Assembly: GCA_947173945.1 (NCBI GenBank)
Contig: CAMWGV010000014.1
Span: 1-48,689, forward strand
DNA from: an uncultured Lachnospiraceae bacterium
GTDB lineage: Bacteria; Bacillota; Clostridia; Lachnospirales; Lachnospiraceae
DNA: 48,689 bases
Direction of reading: 5' to 3'
The notes under the pieces were generated by a model, which was not told the origin of the DNA, did no database searches, and was given only the letters and a program-made list of their open reading frames with translations. A program made the position numbers and the translations under genes. Positions 8,491-17,401 of the stretch are shown here, in pieces. Numbering within the stretch: the stretch's first letter is position 1; the number at the start of each line of letters is the position of its first letter.

Positions 8491-8519
8491 CTGACACAAA
8501 TAGTTTTCATTGCTATAAT
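8491..8519 (+). promoter_or_regulatory. Sigma-A type promoter for the MBL-fold gene
   Basis: CTGACA (8491-8496) and a perfect TATAAT (8514-8519) with a 17-bp spacer lie 41 bp ahead of the start at 8561. Confidence 0.7.
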
Positions 8520-8560
8520 GGATGAGAGAGCATCAGGAATATTTACAGGAGGTTTGTGAA

Positions 8561-9247
8561 ATGGATATTGTAAAAATGTCAATGAACAGCTGGCGGATAG
8601 AGGATGAGAGCGTCCGCTTCTTTTTGCTGGCAGGTGATGAAAAGGCACTTTTGATTGATAGTGGTATGACAGTCCACAATGCGAAAGAAATTGCACAGCA
8701 GTTGGTATCTTTGCCAATAGAGCTGCTTAATACCCATGGTGATATAGATCATGTTGGGAGCAATGGTGAGTTTGAAAAGTTTTACATGAGCCCGGCAGAA
8801 GCATCAAATTACTACCATACGCAAAAGAAAACAGGGTCTTTTATCCCGGTGGAAAATGGAGACATCCTTGATCTTGGTAACCGGAAGTTAGAGATTATCC
8901 ATATACCTGGTCATACGCCAGGAAGCATCGCTGTGCTGGATATTGACAATCGTATTCTTTATGGCGGGGATACTGTTCAGGATGGTGCCATTTTTATGTT
9001 TGGGGTTCAGCGGGAGTTTCATGCATATATGCACAGCCTGAAAAAATTGGAGAAATACAGGGAGAGATTTGATGAGGTTTACCCTTCCCATGGTTCAATT
9101 CCAGTTCGACCGGAATTGATATCTCAACTATACGAGGGAGCCGGCAACATATTGGAAGGAGCCACGACAGGGGTAGATATAGAGTTTCATGGTATTCCGC
9201 TTAAACAGTATGATGTGGGCTGTGCAAAGTTTCTGTGTGATTTTTAA
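8561..9247 (+). CDS. MBL-fold metallo-hydrolase
   Basis: The 228-residue protein has the metallo-beta-lactamase fold: LLIDSGM, then the metal motif H59-G-D61-I-D63-H64, then IPGHTPGS, YGGDTV and a C-terminal PSHGS. The second histidine of the usual HxHxDH is aspartate here. That variant occurs in the wider superfamily and leaves the other metal ligands intact, so activity is plausible. The reaction cannot be assigned; relatives include glyoxalase II-like and lactonase-like enzymes. The start is ATG 8561 with AGGAGG eight bases upstream; an in-frame ATG at 8522 overlaps the promoter and is rejected. Monocistronic, with a strong promoter just upstream. Confidence 0.85.
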   Translation: MDIVKMSMNSWRIEDESVRFFLLAGDEKALLIDSGMTVHNAKEIAQQLVSLPIELLNTHGDIDHVGSNGEFEKFYMSPAEASNYYHTQKKTGSFIPVENGDILDLGNRKLEIIHIPGHTPGSIAVLDIDNRILYGGDTVQDGAIFMFGVQREFHAYMHSLKKLEKYRERFDEVYPSHGSIPVRPELISQLYEGAGNILEGATTGVDIEFHGIPLKQYDVGCAKFLCDF

Positions 9248-9318
9248 CTTCTTTCATAATTTGTATATAGTTTTAGTAGCGACTGTAAAAGTGCTGTTTA
9301 TCGTGTACTGCCTTTCTC

Positions 9319-9354
9319 TTACAAAATTGTAATTTTTCTGTCACGCCCATGTAA
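9319..9354 (+). promoter_or_regulatory. BceR-type regulator boxes
   Basis: TTACA-AAAT-TGTAA (9319-9332) matches the box TNACA-N4-TGTAA described for BceR-type response regulators. A weaker copy, TCACG-CCCA-TGTAA (9341-9354), starts 22 bp downstream, about two helical turns. Both lie directly ahead of the FtsX permease gene of a module that ends in an OmpR-type regulator and kinase, which makes self-activation the natural reading. Confidence 0.55.
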
Positions 9355-9390
9355 TATAAACGGTTTATACTGAGCATATTACATGGGCGT
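9343..9390. promoter_or_regulatory. Perfect 15-bp inverted repeat spanning the promoter
   Basis: ACGCCCATGTAATAT (9343-9357) is repeated exactly inverted at 9376-9390, with 18 bp between the arms. A possible -10 (TATACT, 9366-9371) lies in the spacer and another (TAATAT, 9352-9357) in the left arm. The arrangement suits a dimeric repressor or a cruciform. In RNA from a start upstream it would form a long hairpin in the leader. Confidence 0.6.
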
Positions 9391-9435
9391 AGTTTGTTTA
9401 TGAAACAAAGTAAAAGAACAGGAGCAGGTAAATAT

Positions 9436-11763
9436 ATGGAAAAATACGGAAGTCTTGCAAAGCTATATCTTAAATATCAGAAGAAAAGAACAATTCTTAC
9501 AATATGCGGTGTCGCATTTGCGGCAGGGGTTTTGTTTGTAATTTTAAACCTGTATTTCAGCAACTATATAAATCAAAGGGACAGCCTTCGGAAGGAAGCG
9601 GACTATGAGATAGTTTTTTTTCCAGAGACTGATGAACAGGCAGCAAGCATCATAAATGATGACAGCATAAAAAGTGCATATGCAGGCGAGTATTATTCAA
9701 GTGACGGGTATTCCACTTATCTTATTGAAAATGCAATTTTTGTAAATACAACAAATCCATATAAAATTAATGCAGTTTATGAAAAGCTTACAGCCCAATA
9801 TGGTGTTGAAGCAGAGATAAACAATGACCTTGCTTCCTATTATTTGCAGGGTGACAGAGGAGATTTCACATACATAGTTCTTCTATTGTTTCTTTTTCTT
9901 ACGGTAATAATTGCAATTATTGCCGTTGGTATCATAAGAAACTCAATCCAGTTAAATACCCTTGAGCAAATCAAGGACTATGGTATTTTAAGATGCATAG
10001 GTGCCACAAGGGGACAGCTTAAAACGATTATTTTCCTTATGGGCTTTTGGCAGGAGCTTGTGGGGATTATTTTGGGTGTGGCGTTGGGACTTCCGATTTC
10101 CATGATTATAGGTGTGCTTTTACGCATAAAAGTCAGTCTTCATATTGTGCCTGTTGCATTTTTGCTTGTTGCATTCTTTGGTGACCTTTATTTTGTTATG
10201 AAAGAGAACAGTAAAACCGTAAAAAAGATAACACCTGTTGAGGCTGTAAGGGGAAATTTAACTGCAAAAGTGAAAAAACTTAAGGCAAGAAAACGCAGTA
10301 TTTTTGGACTTATTTTTGGAACCTATGGAGATTACGCATATAAAAGCCTTATGAGCAACCGGGGAAGGTTTTATAAATCCGTTTCGGTATTCGGACTTGG
10401 AATAGCTGCTTTTATCATACTTTCCGTGTTTTCCCGTTCAGTAAATGAGACAAATACCTATGTAATGGGGATGTATGGAGATTATCAAATATATTTTTAT
10501 TCACCACAATCCGAAACACCGGATACAGAAACATTAAAAAGTAGCCTGCCATCTTATGATTTGCTTGAAAAAATTGCAAAGGACAGCTGTGTAAAGGATG
10601 TAAAGCAGGTATATAATTCCCGTATGCCTATGGTTGATTGTGACAGTCATAAATATAATGAGGACTTTTTAAACGATACTTCTACAGGAACATGGATTAA
10701 AAGAAAAATAAGTGAAAATGCTTCGGATAGCAAAATATCCTTTGTCTGTTTTGATGTGTACGGATATGGCGACGAGGAGTATAAATGCTATGATAAGCTT
10801 TTGATTGATGGAACACTTGATGTAAGTGAAAACGGTATTGTAATAGCAAGAGAACAGCATGCTTATCCTGAATACGAAGATTACGATGAGCATGTGCCAT
10901 CCGCTGAGGAGATGTACGGAAAAATGTATGTAAGCAATGATTATCAGGTGGGGGACAAAGTAGATATTATTGTCAACATGAAAAGAATGCAGGAAATATA
11001 TGTTGAGGAGTATGAAAAGGGCGGTTATGCCAATGTAAGGGATTTTAATTTTGGGGTACAGGATGAGCTTTACCAAAAGTGCCGGAAAAGAATGCTGGAG
11101 GAAGGACAGTACAGAACCTATATTGTTGAAGGGATTGTGGAGTATGAGAAGGATAAGCTTAATCATAGTGGTATTGCTGTGATACTGCCCCTTAAAAATT
11201 ACTGTGACATGACGGGCTTTAATGGGGAGGAAAGCACGGGAGTTAAATATAAAATTGACGGCAGAATGACAGAGGACTTTATGAATATTGTTGAAACGGC
11301 GGAAGAACAAGCGGGGGGCTCATACTATGTAGAGGGTTACCATATGATTAATTCCATGAAAAATGTAAGCAGGTATATTTTAATGTTTATAGTATTCATT
11401 ATTGTTATGAGCTCGGTAAATATTATAAACACAAGCGCAAGCACGCTTCATTTAAGAAGAAAGGAGCTTGCACAGCTGAGGGTTTTGGGAGTTTCAAAAG
11501 AGGGTATGTGCCGCATGGTTTTGCTTGAGGGCATAATAACGGTACTTACCGCAAACCTTGTGGGAAATGTGCTTGGATTTTGCAGTCTTAAGCCGATAAG
11601 TAAAGTATTTATAGGTTTGTTTAATCTGAATTTTACCTATCCGGTCGGGGCGGCTGTTATCGGATTCATTATTTCATCACTTGTATTCTGTGGTTCACTT
11701 TTTGTGCAGATAAGGAGAATGGGGAACAGTGTGCTTGAGGGGTTGAATGCAGGCGGAGACTGA
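9436..11763 (+). CDS. FtsX-family ABC permease (first of tandem pair)
   Basis: The 775-residue permease has about eight membrane helices: one at about 17-40, a group at 147-255 after a 100-residue extracellular loop, one near 315-335, then a large extracellular domain of some 300 residues, and three C-terminal helices (about 641-660, 690-710, 735-757). Motifs LEQIKDYGILRCIGATR and LRRKELAQLRVLGVSKEGM are the cytoplasmic coupling regions of the two FtsX domains. I chose ATG 9436 because it aligns with the start of the paralogue and gives the same length; the earlier TTG 9394 and ATG 9400 would add an unshared tail. It is the first gene of the module, 60 bp ahead of its paralogue, and probably pairs with the ATPase at 14216 to expel or sense a peptide at the membrane surface. 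Confidence 0.88.
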   Translation: MEKYGSLAKLYLKYQKKRTILTICGVAFAAGVLFVILNLYFSNYINQRDSLRKEADYEIVFFPETDEQAASIINDDSIKSAYAGEYYSSDGYSTYLIENAIFVNTTNPYKINAVYEKLTAQYGVEAEINNDLASYYLQGDRGDFTYIVLLLFLFLTVIIAIIAVGIIRNSIQLNTLEQIKDYGILRCIGATRGQLKTIIFLMGFWQELVGIILGVALGLPISMIIGVLLRIKVSLHIVPVAFLLVAFFGDLYFVMKENSKTVKKITPVEAVRGNLTAKVKKLKARKRSIFGLIFGTYGDYAYKSLMSNRGRFYKSVSVFGLGIAAFIILSVFSRSVNETNTYVMGMYGDYQIYFYSPQSETPDTETLKSSLPSYDLLEKIAKDSCVKDVKQVYNSRMPMVDCDSHKYNEDFLNDTSTGTWIKRKISENASDSKISFVCFDVYGYGDEEYKCYDKLLIDGTLDVSENGIVIAREQHAYPEYEDYDEHVPSAEEMYGKMYVSNDYQVGDKVDIIVNMKRMQEIYVEEYEKGGYANVRDFNFGVQDELYQKCRKRMLEEGQYRTYIVEGIVEYEKDKLNHSGIAVILPLKNYCDMTGFNGEESTGVKYKIDGRMTEDFMNIVETAEEQAGGSYYVEGYHMINSMKNVSRYILMFIVFIIVMSSVNIINTSASTLHLRRKELAQLRVLGVSKEGMCRMVLLEGIITVLTANLVGNVLGFCSLKPISKVFIGLFNLNFTYPVGAAVIGFIISSLVFCGSLFVQIRRMGNSVLEGLNAGGD

Positions 11764-11823
11764 AAATAATACCAAATGCGGCGATATTCAATGGGCTGAT
11801 GTTAAACGGGAGGAGACAGTATT

Positions 11824-14151
11824 ATGAAAAAATACAGTGAACTTTCAAAAATGTATTTAAAATTTCAGAAAAAACGCACCATTGTTACCATATTTGGTGT
11901 GTCCGTTGCCGCTGCGGTTTTGTTTGCAATTCTTACCTTATATTTCAGCAACTTTATCAATGCAAGGGATGAATTAAGGGACAAGGAAGACTATGAAATT
12001 GTGTTTTTCCCTGAAAATCCCGAACAGGCGGCAGGAATTATAAATGATGAGTGCGTGAAAAGCGCTTATGAAGGAAGGTATTTTGAAAAATATAAAGCAA
12101 GCTACATTAATGGGGCATTATTTATTAACACAAAAAATCCGTATAGACTTAATAAGTATTTTAAGACGCTTACCAGCAGGTACGGTGCTAGCGGTGAGCT
12201 TAATCAGGAGCTTGCAAGCTACTATCTTCAGGGGGATAACGGAAATGGCATATGTTTGGGGCTTCTTGTATTTCTCTTTATTGCATTTATATTTGCAATA
12301 GTGGCAGTGGGTATAATAAGAAATGCCATACAGCTTAACATGCAGGAGCAGATTAAGGATTACGGAATATTAAGATGTATAGGTGCAACAAGGAAACAGC
12401 TTAATACAGTTATATACCTTATGGGATTCTTTCAGGAAATTACAGGTATTGTAATCGGAATGATTATGGGATTTGCAGCGGCATTTTTTATAGGTAAAAT
12501 GTCGGGAATAAAGGTATGGCTCAATATTATCCCTGTTTTGTTTGTACTTGTGGCGTTTCTTGGAGATCTTGCCGCCGCTATGGATGAAATCGGAAAAATG
12601 GTGAAAAAGCTTACGCCTGTTGAAGCAGTAAGAGGAAGAATGAAGCTTAAACATGTTAAAGTAAAACGAAGAAAGCGAGGCATATTTGGTTTTATTTTCG
12701 GCGTGGAGGGAGAGTATGCATATAAGAACCTTATGGCAAATAAGGGAAGATTTTATAAATCAATCGCTTCCTTTGGGCTTGGGATTGCAGCGTTTATTGC
12801 ATTATCAGTTGTTATATCTGCATTAAATCATCAGGTGAAGGAAATAGAAAAGAAATATGGGGATTATCAGCTTTATTATTATAATCCCATTGATGGATAT
12901 AATGATAATGATGTGGATATAGCAAGAAGCTATTTGCCATCGTATGATGCACTTGAAGCACTTGCAAAGGACAGCTCTGTTATAGATGTTAAGCAAATGT
13001 ATGTGGCAATCCTCTACATTGCAGATTATGAAAATTACCTTATGAATTATTTTGACTATAAAGATGTATGGTATTGGCATACAAAGTCGGATATGGAAGC
13101 TCTCATAAGGAAGAATACACCGGGATTTGTTGTGTTCAATGAGACACGTTTTATGCTGTGTGGCTGCGATGAGGAGGAAATGAAGAAATATGAGGAGCTT
13201 TTGGTTGACGGAACACTTGATGTTAGTGATAAAGGAATTATTTTAACTGAGTATGTAATAAATGGGTCGTTTCAGGAACAAGATGACGAAGGTGGGTTAA
13301 AGTATACCAGAATACACAATTACAAGGTGGGAGACACAATTGATATCGTTGATTGTAAGCAGCTGGTGGAGCTTTATAAAAAGAAGCGGAGCGAGCCGGG
13401 ATATGTACCATCATCACCTGCCTACGAGCATTATGATTTTGTTCTTTACGAGGATTGTATTACTGAGCTTATTGAGAAGGGGGCATATACAACCTATACG
13501 GTTGAAGGTATCGTAAAGTACAATAGAGAGAAATTGGGTGAGGCGATGAGTGGTTTATCGGCGATTCTGCCTCTTGATAAATATTGTGCAATTACAGGTG
13601 TGAGTGAGACGGACAGCAACGGAATTAAGTTGAAGGTAAAGAAAAAGCTGACTGAAAAATTTTATGAGAAGGTCAGTACGGTTGATAGGTCGGCAAACTG
13701 CTACTATTCACTGTATATGCAGGATATGCAACAGGTTAAAAACATAAAAAAGACAATACTATATGTCGGATTTTTTACGATATTTATGATTGTCATAAGC
13801 TCCGTAAATATAATAAATACAAATGCCGGTAACCTATACATGAGAAGACAGGAGCTTGCGCAGCTTCGGGTGATAGGAATGTCAAAGAAAAAGCTTTGCC
13901 GTATTGTTTTGCTTGAAGGAATAATAACTACAATCATTGCAAATGTAATAGGCTGTATTTCCGGTTTTCTGTGCCTGTTGCCGTTACGCACTACATTTGA
14001 CTTTCTATATGATATGAAAATATCTTTCCCGGTAACTGGCACTGTTGCAGGACTTGTTATTTCGATAATTGTACTTTGCGGCTCGGTGTACTTCCCAATT
14101 AAAAGACTGAGCAACAGTTTGCTGGATAATCTTAACGCAGGAGGAGATTAA
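11824..14151 (+). CDS. FtsX-family ABC permease (second of tandem pair)
   Basis: This protein has the same 775-residue length and helix layout as the gene upstream and is clearly a tandem duplicate: N-termini MKKYSELSKMYLKFQKKR and MEKYGSLAKLYLKYQKKR, and the same C-terminal NAGGD. The membrane parts and coupling motifs (QEQIKDYGILRCIGATRK, RRQELAQLRVIGMSKKKL) are well kept, while the large extracellular domain (about 330-640) has diverged most. This suggests a heterodimeric permease, or two pumps sharing one ATPase with different ligands. The start has GGGAGGAG upstream. The ATPase gene follows after 64 bp. Confidence 0.88.
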   Translation: MKKYSELSKMYLKFQKKRTIVTIFGVSVAAAVLFAILTLYFSNFINARDELRDKEDYEIVFFPENPEQAAGIINDECVKSAYEGRYFEKYKASYINGALFINTKNPYRLNKYFKTLTSRYGASGELNQELASYYLQGDNGNGICLGLLVFLFIAFIFAIVAVGIIRNAIQLNMQEQIKDYGILRCIGATRKQLNTVIYLMGFFQEITGIVIGMIMGFAAAFFIGKMSGIKVWLNIIPVLFVLVAFLGDLAAAMDEIGKMVKKLTPVEAVRGRMKLKHVKVKRRKRGIFGFIFGVEGEYAYKNLMANKGRFYKSIASFGLGIAAFIALSVVISALNHQVKEIEKKYGDYQLYYYNPIDGYNDNDVDIARSYLPSYDALEALAKDSSVIDVKQMYVAILYIADYENYLMNYFDYKDVWYWHTKSDMEALIRKNTPGFVVFNETRFMLCGCDEEEMKKYEELLVDGTLDVSDKGIILTEYVINGSFQEQDDEGGLKYTRIHNYKVGDTIDIVDCKQLVELYKKKRSEPGYVPSSPAYEHYDFVLYEDCITELIEKGAYTTYTVEGIVKYNREKLGEAMSGLSAILPLDKYCAITGVSETDSNGIKLKVKKKLTEKFYEKVSTVDRSANCYYSLYMQDMQQVKNIKKTILYVGFFTIFMIVISSVNIINTNAGNLYMRRQELAQLRVIGMSKKKLCRIVLLEGIITTIIANVIGCISGFLCLLPLRTTFDFLYDMKISFPVTGTVAGLVISIIVLCGSVYFPIKRLSNSLLDNLNAGGD

Positions 14152-14215
14152 AAATTTTCAGTGTTGTAAAGAAATTAAGAAAAAATGCAGTGATGATTAA
14201 TAAGGAGGAAACATT

Positions 14216-14881
14216 ATGGAAATCGTAAAAATGGAGCATGTAACAAAAATCTATGGAGCAGGTGATACAAGAGTATGGGCGTTAGATGATGTAAATCTTA
14301 CAATAGACAAGGGGGAAACCCTTGCGGTCGTAGGTGCATCAGGTTCAGGAAAATCTACTCTGCTTCATGTTATGGGCGGTGTGGATACCGCTGACAACGG
14401 AAACATAGTAGTTGATGGAAAGGACATAACAACACTAAGTGATGATGAAATGTCAGTGTTCAGAAGAAGAAAAATCGGCTTTGTATTTCAGGCATATCAT
14501 CTTATCCCGGTGCTTACGGTGGAGGAAAATATAAGGATGCCTATTCTTCTTGACCACAAGAAGCCGGACAGGGAATATATTGACCACATTATAGAAATGC
14601 TTGGACTAAAGGACAGGAGAAAGCATCTGCCAAATCAATTATCAGGTGGGCAGCAGCAACGTGCCGCCATCGCAAGAGCACTTGCAAACAGACCGTCTCT
14701 CATACTTGCAGATGAGCCTACGGGAGCACTTGACTCTGCAAACGGAAGCGAGGTTATGACCCTTTTGCATGACTCCGTAAAAAAGCTTAATCAGACACTT
14801 GTACTTATCACCCACAATATTGACCTTGCTAGGGAGTCTGACAGAATTATAAAGCTTGCAGACGGAAAAATCATAGAATAA
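14216..14881 (+). CDS. ABC transporter ATPase, LolD/MacB type
   Basis: The 221-residue ATPase has Walker A GASGSGKST (residues 40-48), Q-loop FVFQAYHLIP, signature LSGGQQQR (about 142-149), Walker B LILADEP with the following TGALD, and the H-loop ITHN. TGALDS after Walker B and the compact length are typical of the MacB/LolD/BceA group that partners FtsX permeases. AAGGAGG precedes the start. It is the only ATPase gene in the module, so it probably serves the two upstream permeases and the MacB-like permease at 16043. A structured element follows at once (14923-15058) and may lower expression of the genes beyond it. Confidence 0.93.
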   Translation: MEIVKMEHVTKIYGAGDTRVWALDDVNLTIDKGETLAVVGASGSGKSTLLHVMGGVDTADNGNIVVDGKDITTLSDDEMSVFRRRKIGFVFQAYHLIPVLTVEENIRMPILLDHKKPDREYIDHIIEMLGLKDRRKHLPNQLSGGQQQRAAIARALANRPSLILADEPTGALDSANGSEVMTLLHDSVKKLNQTLVLITHNIDLARESDRIIKLADGKIIE

Positions 14882-14922
14882 AGACATTAATCAATTGCGA
14901 AACTCTATTTTTGCGAACGCCC

Positions 14923-15058
14923 GTTGTACAATATAGACATATCAACACAGGCACGCTTGCGCTGTTTGTCGCTCGCAGCGGTGCTAAACTCGAAAATACC
15001 TCGCTAAGCACCGGCGGCTCCAAAACACCTGCTTATGATATTGTCTATATTGTACAAC
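14923..15058. repeat. Intra-operon inverted-repeat element
   Basis: Imperfect terminal inverted repeats of about 22 bp (TTGTACAATATAGACA at 14924, mirrored at 15042-15057) enclose about 95 bp that contains further inverted segments (GCGGTGCT against AGCACCGG). It has no reading frame. Its right arm shares GATATTGTCTATA with the loop of the hairpin element at 21991-22420. It looks like a MITE-type insertion or an attenuator inside the operon. Confidence 0.55.
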
Positions 15059-15116
15059 TAGGTTTTGAAGATAACGTGTTTCGTAAATAAAAAATGTATT
15101 TTTAAGGAGAAAAAAC

Positions 15117-16043
15117 ATGAAATTAAGAAAATTAAAAATTTCCATAAGCATAATACTATGTGCTTTCGTGTGCTTTTTGGGATGCTTTAAAGCACTTGAC
15201 ATTAAGGCGGCAGAGCCAAAGGTCATGGTTATCAATTATAAATTAAATCCCACTGAGGTAGTGTCGGGAGAGGATTTTACGATTGCGATTACGCTTAAAA
15301 ACACTGCCTCAAGAAAGGTCAGAAACCTGAAGCTTACAGTTACGTCAGCGGAAGGAGAGTTTATTCCCGTAAATGGAGCGGGCACTGCATATATAAATGA
15401 AATGGCAGCAGAGGAGGAGCTTGACATAGCCTTTGACATGACGGCAATAAGCGGACTTCAGGAAAAATCCTATAAGCTCACGATTAAATCTGAATATGAG
15501 GATACTAACGGCTATTCCTATACGGTTGAGGATAATATTTACATTCCCATAACGCTTGAGCAGAGAATTTCAGTAACGGATATCATGTCAGATTCCTCAG
15601 TTAAGCTTGGCGATGACATTGAAATAACGGGAAGAATCAATAATATCGGAGAAGGTACCCTTTATAATGTAAGCGTGGAAGTTGAGGGTGAAAATATAGA
15701 TACACAGTTAAGCTATATTGGAAATATAGAATCAGGCAAAAGTGGTAATATTGATGTTCTTACACACACAATCCATCCTGTGGAGGATGGCAGATACAGC
15801 AAAAATTATATGACTGTTACATATGAGGATAAGAATAAGGAAAAGCATAGTCAAAAAGTAGATTTATATCTCAGTATTGAGGCAACAAATTACAGTAATC
15901 TTGAAATACTCAAGGAGCCTGAGGAAAAGGAAGTATCCTCGGAAACAATTATAATAATTGCAGTTGTTGCAGTCGTGTTGGTTGTGATAATTCTTTCTGT
16001 TATGAAATGGAGAAAGAAGAAAAAGATATTGGAGGAATTTTAA
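15117..16043 (+). CDS. Membrane-anchored CARDB-like extracellular protein
   Basis: The 308-residue protein has a signal peptide (SIIL to KAAEP, about 1-32) and two successive beta-rich domains of the CARDB/COG1361 type. Telling strands are PTEVVSGEDFTIAITLKNTA in the first and DDIEITGRINNIGEGTLYNV in the second. One C-terminal membrane helix follows (about 277-298, IIIIAVVAVVLVVIILSVM) with a basic tail. The bulk is therefore outside the cell. Its last base is shared with the start of the permease at 16043. In Gram-positive MacB-like systems such a protein may act as ligand-binding or adaptor subunit in place of MacA; that is inference. Confidence 0.8.
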   Translation: MKLRKLKISISIILCAFVCFLGCFKALDIKAAEPKVMVINYKLNPTEVVSGEDFTIAITLKNTASRKVRNLKLTVTSAEGEFIPVNGAGTAYINEMAAEEELDIAFDMTAISGLQEKSYKLTIKSEYEDTNGYSYTVEDNIYIPITLEQRISVTDIMSDSSVKLGDDIEITGRINNIGEGTLYNVSVEVEGENIDTQLSYIGNIESGKSGNIDVLTHTIHPVEDGRYSKNYMTVTYEDKNKEKHSQKVDLYLSIEATNYSNLEILKEPEEKEVSSETIIIIAVVAVVLVVIILSVMKWRKKKKILEEF

Positions 16044-17323
16044 TGGGATGGATGTTCCGATTAAGCCTGCTTAATATGAAAAGAAGAAGGGCAAGGACTG
16101 TTCTCACGATACTTGGTGTTACAATAGGTGTAATCTCAATTGTATCGCTTCTTGCACTTGGACTCGGAGTAAAGAAAGAACTTTTATCACAGTTTGAGGA
16201 TGAAAATTCCGTAAAAAACATTACAGTTTACGGCTCTCAGAGTTATAAGGAAAAAAGCAAGCTTATTACTGATAAAACACTTGAAAAATTTGAACAAATT
16301 GACAAGGTTGCATATGTTTATCCTGAGTATGAGATTTTTGTGTCGCTTTCAATGGGGAAATATATGGCATATACAAATATAGTAGGGATACCAAGAGAAC
16401 AGCTTGAAAAGCTTAAGCTTGCTGATGGTTCTTCCTTAGGAGAAGGTGGGCAAAAGCCGCAGCTTATTTTGGGAAATTCCATGGGACTTTTGTTTTATAA
16501 TTACAATACAGGCTTAAACTTTTCGGAGGGTGAAAACAAAGAACTTACATCCGTTGTCAATACCTCCATTCCTACCGAGTTTGGTTATGGCGACAGTGCA
16601 GTTATAACAAAGTTCAAGGTATCAGGAGTGCTTTACGGAAAGGAAGAGGATTATTCCATGCAGTCACAGAGCGTTTTCTGTGATTTGGAGGTCTTAAAAA
16701 GATATTTGAAATATAACGCAAACGGAGCACCCGTATATGGACAGCCTATGGATGAAAATGGAAATACATACAGTGAATGGGTATATACAAGTGCGGTTGT
16801 CACCGTAAATGATATAGAAAATGTGGATTTCGTTGTTAAAAAATTACAGGATATGGGCTTTCAGATATCAAATGATAAGGAGTACCTTGAAAGTGCAAAA
16901 AGGGAAATAAAGATAATACAGGTATTGCTTGGAGGGATAGGAACCATAGCCCTTGTGGTAGCCGTTATAGGTATAAGTAACACTATGACAACCTCCGTGT
17001 ATGACCGGGTAAATGAGATAGGTGTACTTAAGGTTATCGGCTGTGATTTGGACGAGCTTCTCATGATGTTTCTTTTTGAGTCGGGAGTGCTTGGCTTTGC
17101 GGGAGGCGTGCTTGGCGTAGGATTATCCTTTGGAATAAAAGGAATAATAAATAAAGTTGCCATAAGTCTTCTTGGTTTTGTAAAGGGGACAAGCCTTGCA
17201 GTAATACCGATATGGCTTATATTTGTATCAATAGGAGTGTCAACGGTTCTGGGAATACTTGCGGGATACTTCCCTGCAAGGTGGGCATCAAGGCTTAATC
17301 CTCTTACAGCGGTAAGAAAATAG
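16043..17323 (+). CDS. MacB-like ABC permease
   Basis: The 426-residue protein has four membrane helices in the MacB order: one N-terminal (about 17-40, RTVLTILGVTIGVISIVSLL), an extracellular domain of about 250 residues, then three C-terminal helices ending in GYFPARWASRLNPLTAVRK, the usual end of this family. The MacB ATPase domain is absent, as normal in Firmicutes where it is a separate gene. The start at 16043 follows GGAGG by seven bases and overlaps the previous stop as TAATG, so it is translationally coupled to the CARDB-like gene. The two probably form one unit with the ATPase at 14216. Confidence 0.88.
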   Translation: MGWMFRLSLLNMKRRRARTVLTILGVTIGVISIVSLLALGLGVKKELLSQFEDENSVKNITVYGSQSYKEKSKLITDKTLEKFEQIDKVAYVYPEYEIFVSLSMGKYMAYTNIVGIPREQLEKLKLADGSSLGEGGQKPQLILGNSMGLLFYNYNTGLNFSEGENKELTSVVNTSIPTEFGYGDSAVITKFKVSGVLYGKEEDYSMQSQSVFCDLEVLKRYLKYNANGAPVYGQPMDENGNTYSEWVYTSAVVTVNDIENVDFVVKKLQDMGFQISNDKEYLESAKREIKIIQVLLGGIGTIALVVAVIGISNTMTTSVYDRVNEIGVLKVIGCDLDELLMMFLFESGVLGFAGGVLGVGLSFGIKGIINKVAISLLGFVKGTSLAVIPIWLIFVSIGVSTVLGILAGYFPARWASRLNPLTAVRK

Positions 17324-17351
17324 AAAAAACAAACAAATTCCTCGAAAAATA

Positions 17352-17380
17352 TTGAAAAAAAAGATGGGAAGGCTCATAAT
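17352..17380 (+). promoter_or_regulatory. Possible promoter for the two-component genes
   Basis: TTGAAA (17352-17357) and CATAAT (17375-17380) with a 17-bp spacer lie 21 bp ahead of the regulator start. This would give basal regulator and kinase supply independent of the transporter promoter. Confidence 0.5.
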
Positions 17381-17401
17381 TAGTTTGTATCGGAGGAAAT
17401 T

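Noticed and set aside
8735-8752. Loss of metal binding in the MBL-fold protein
   Set aside because: The HGDIDH variant occurs in active members of the superfamily and the other ligands are intact.
10669-11310. 213-residue reading frame on the minus strand
   Set aside because: It lies wholly antisense to the first FtsX permease, has no ribosome binding site and shows no recognisable motif.
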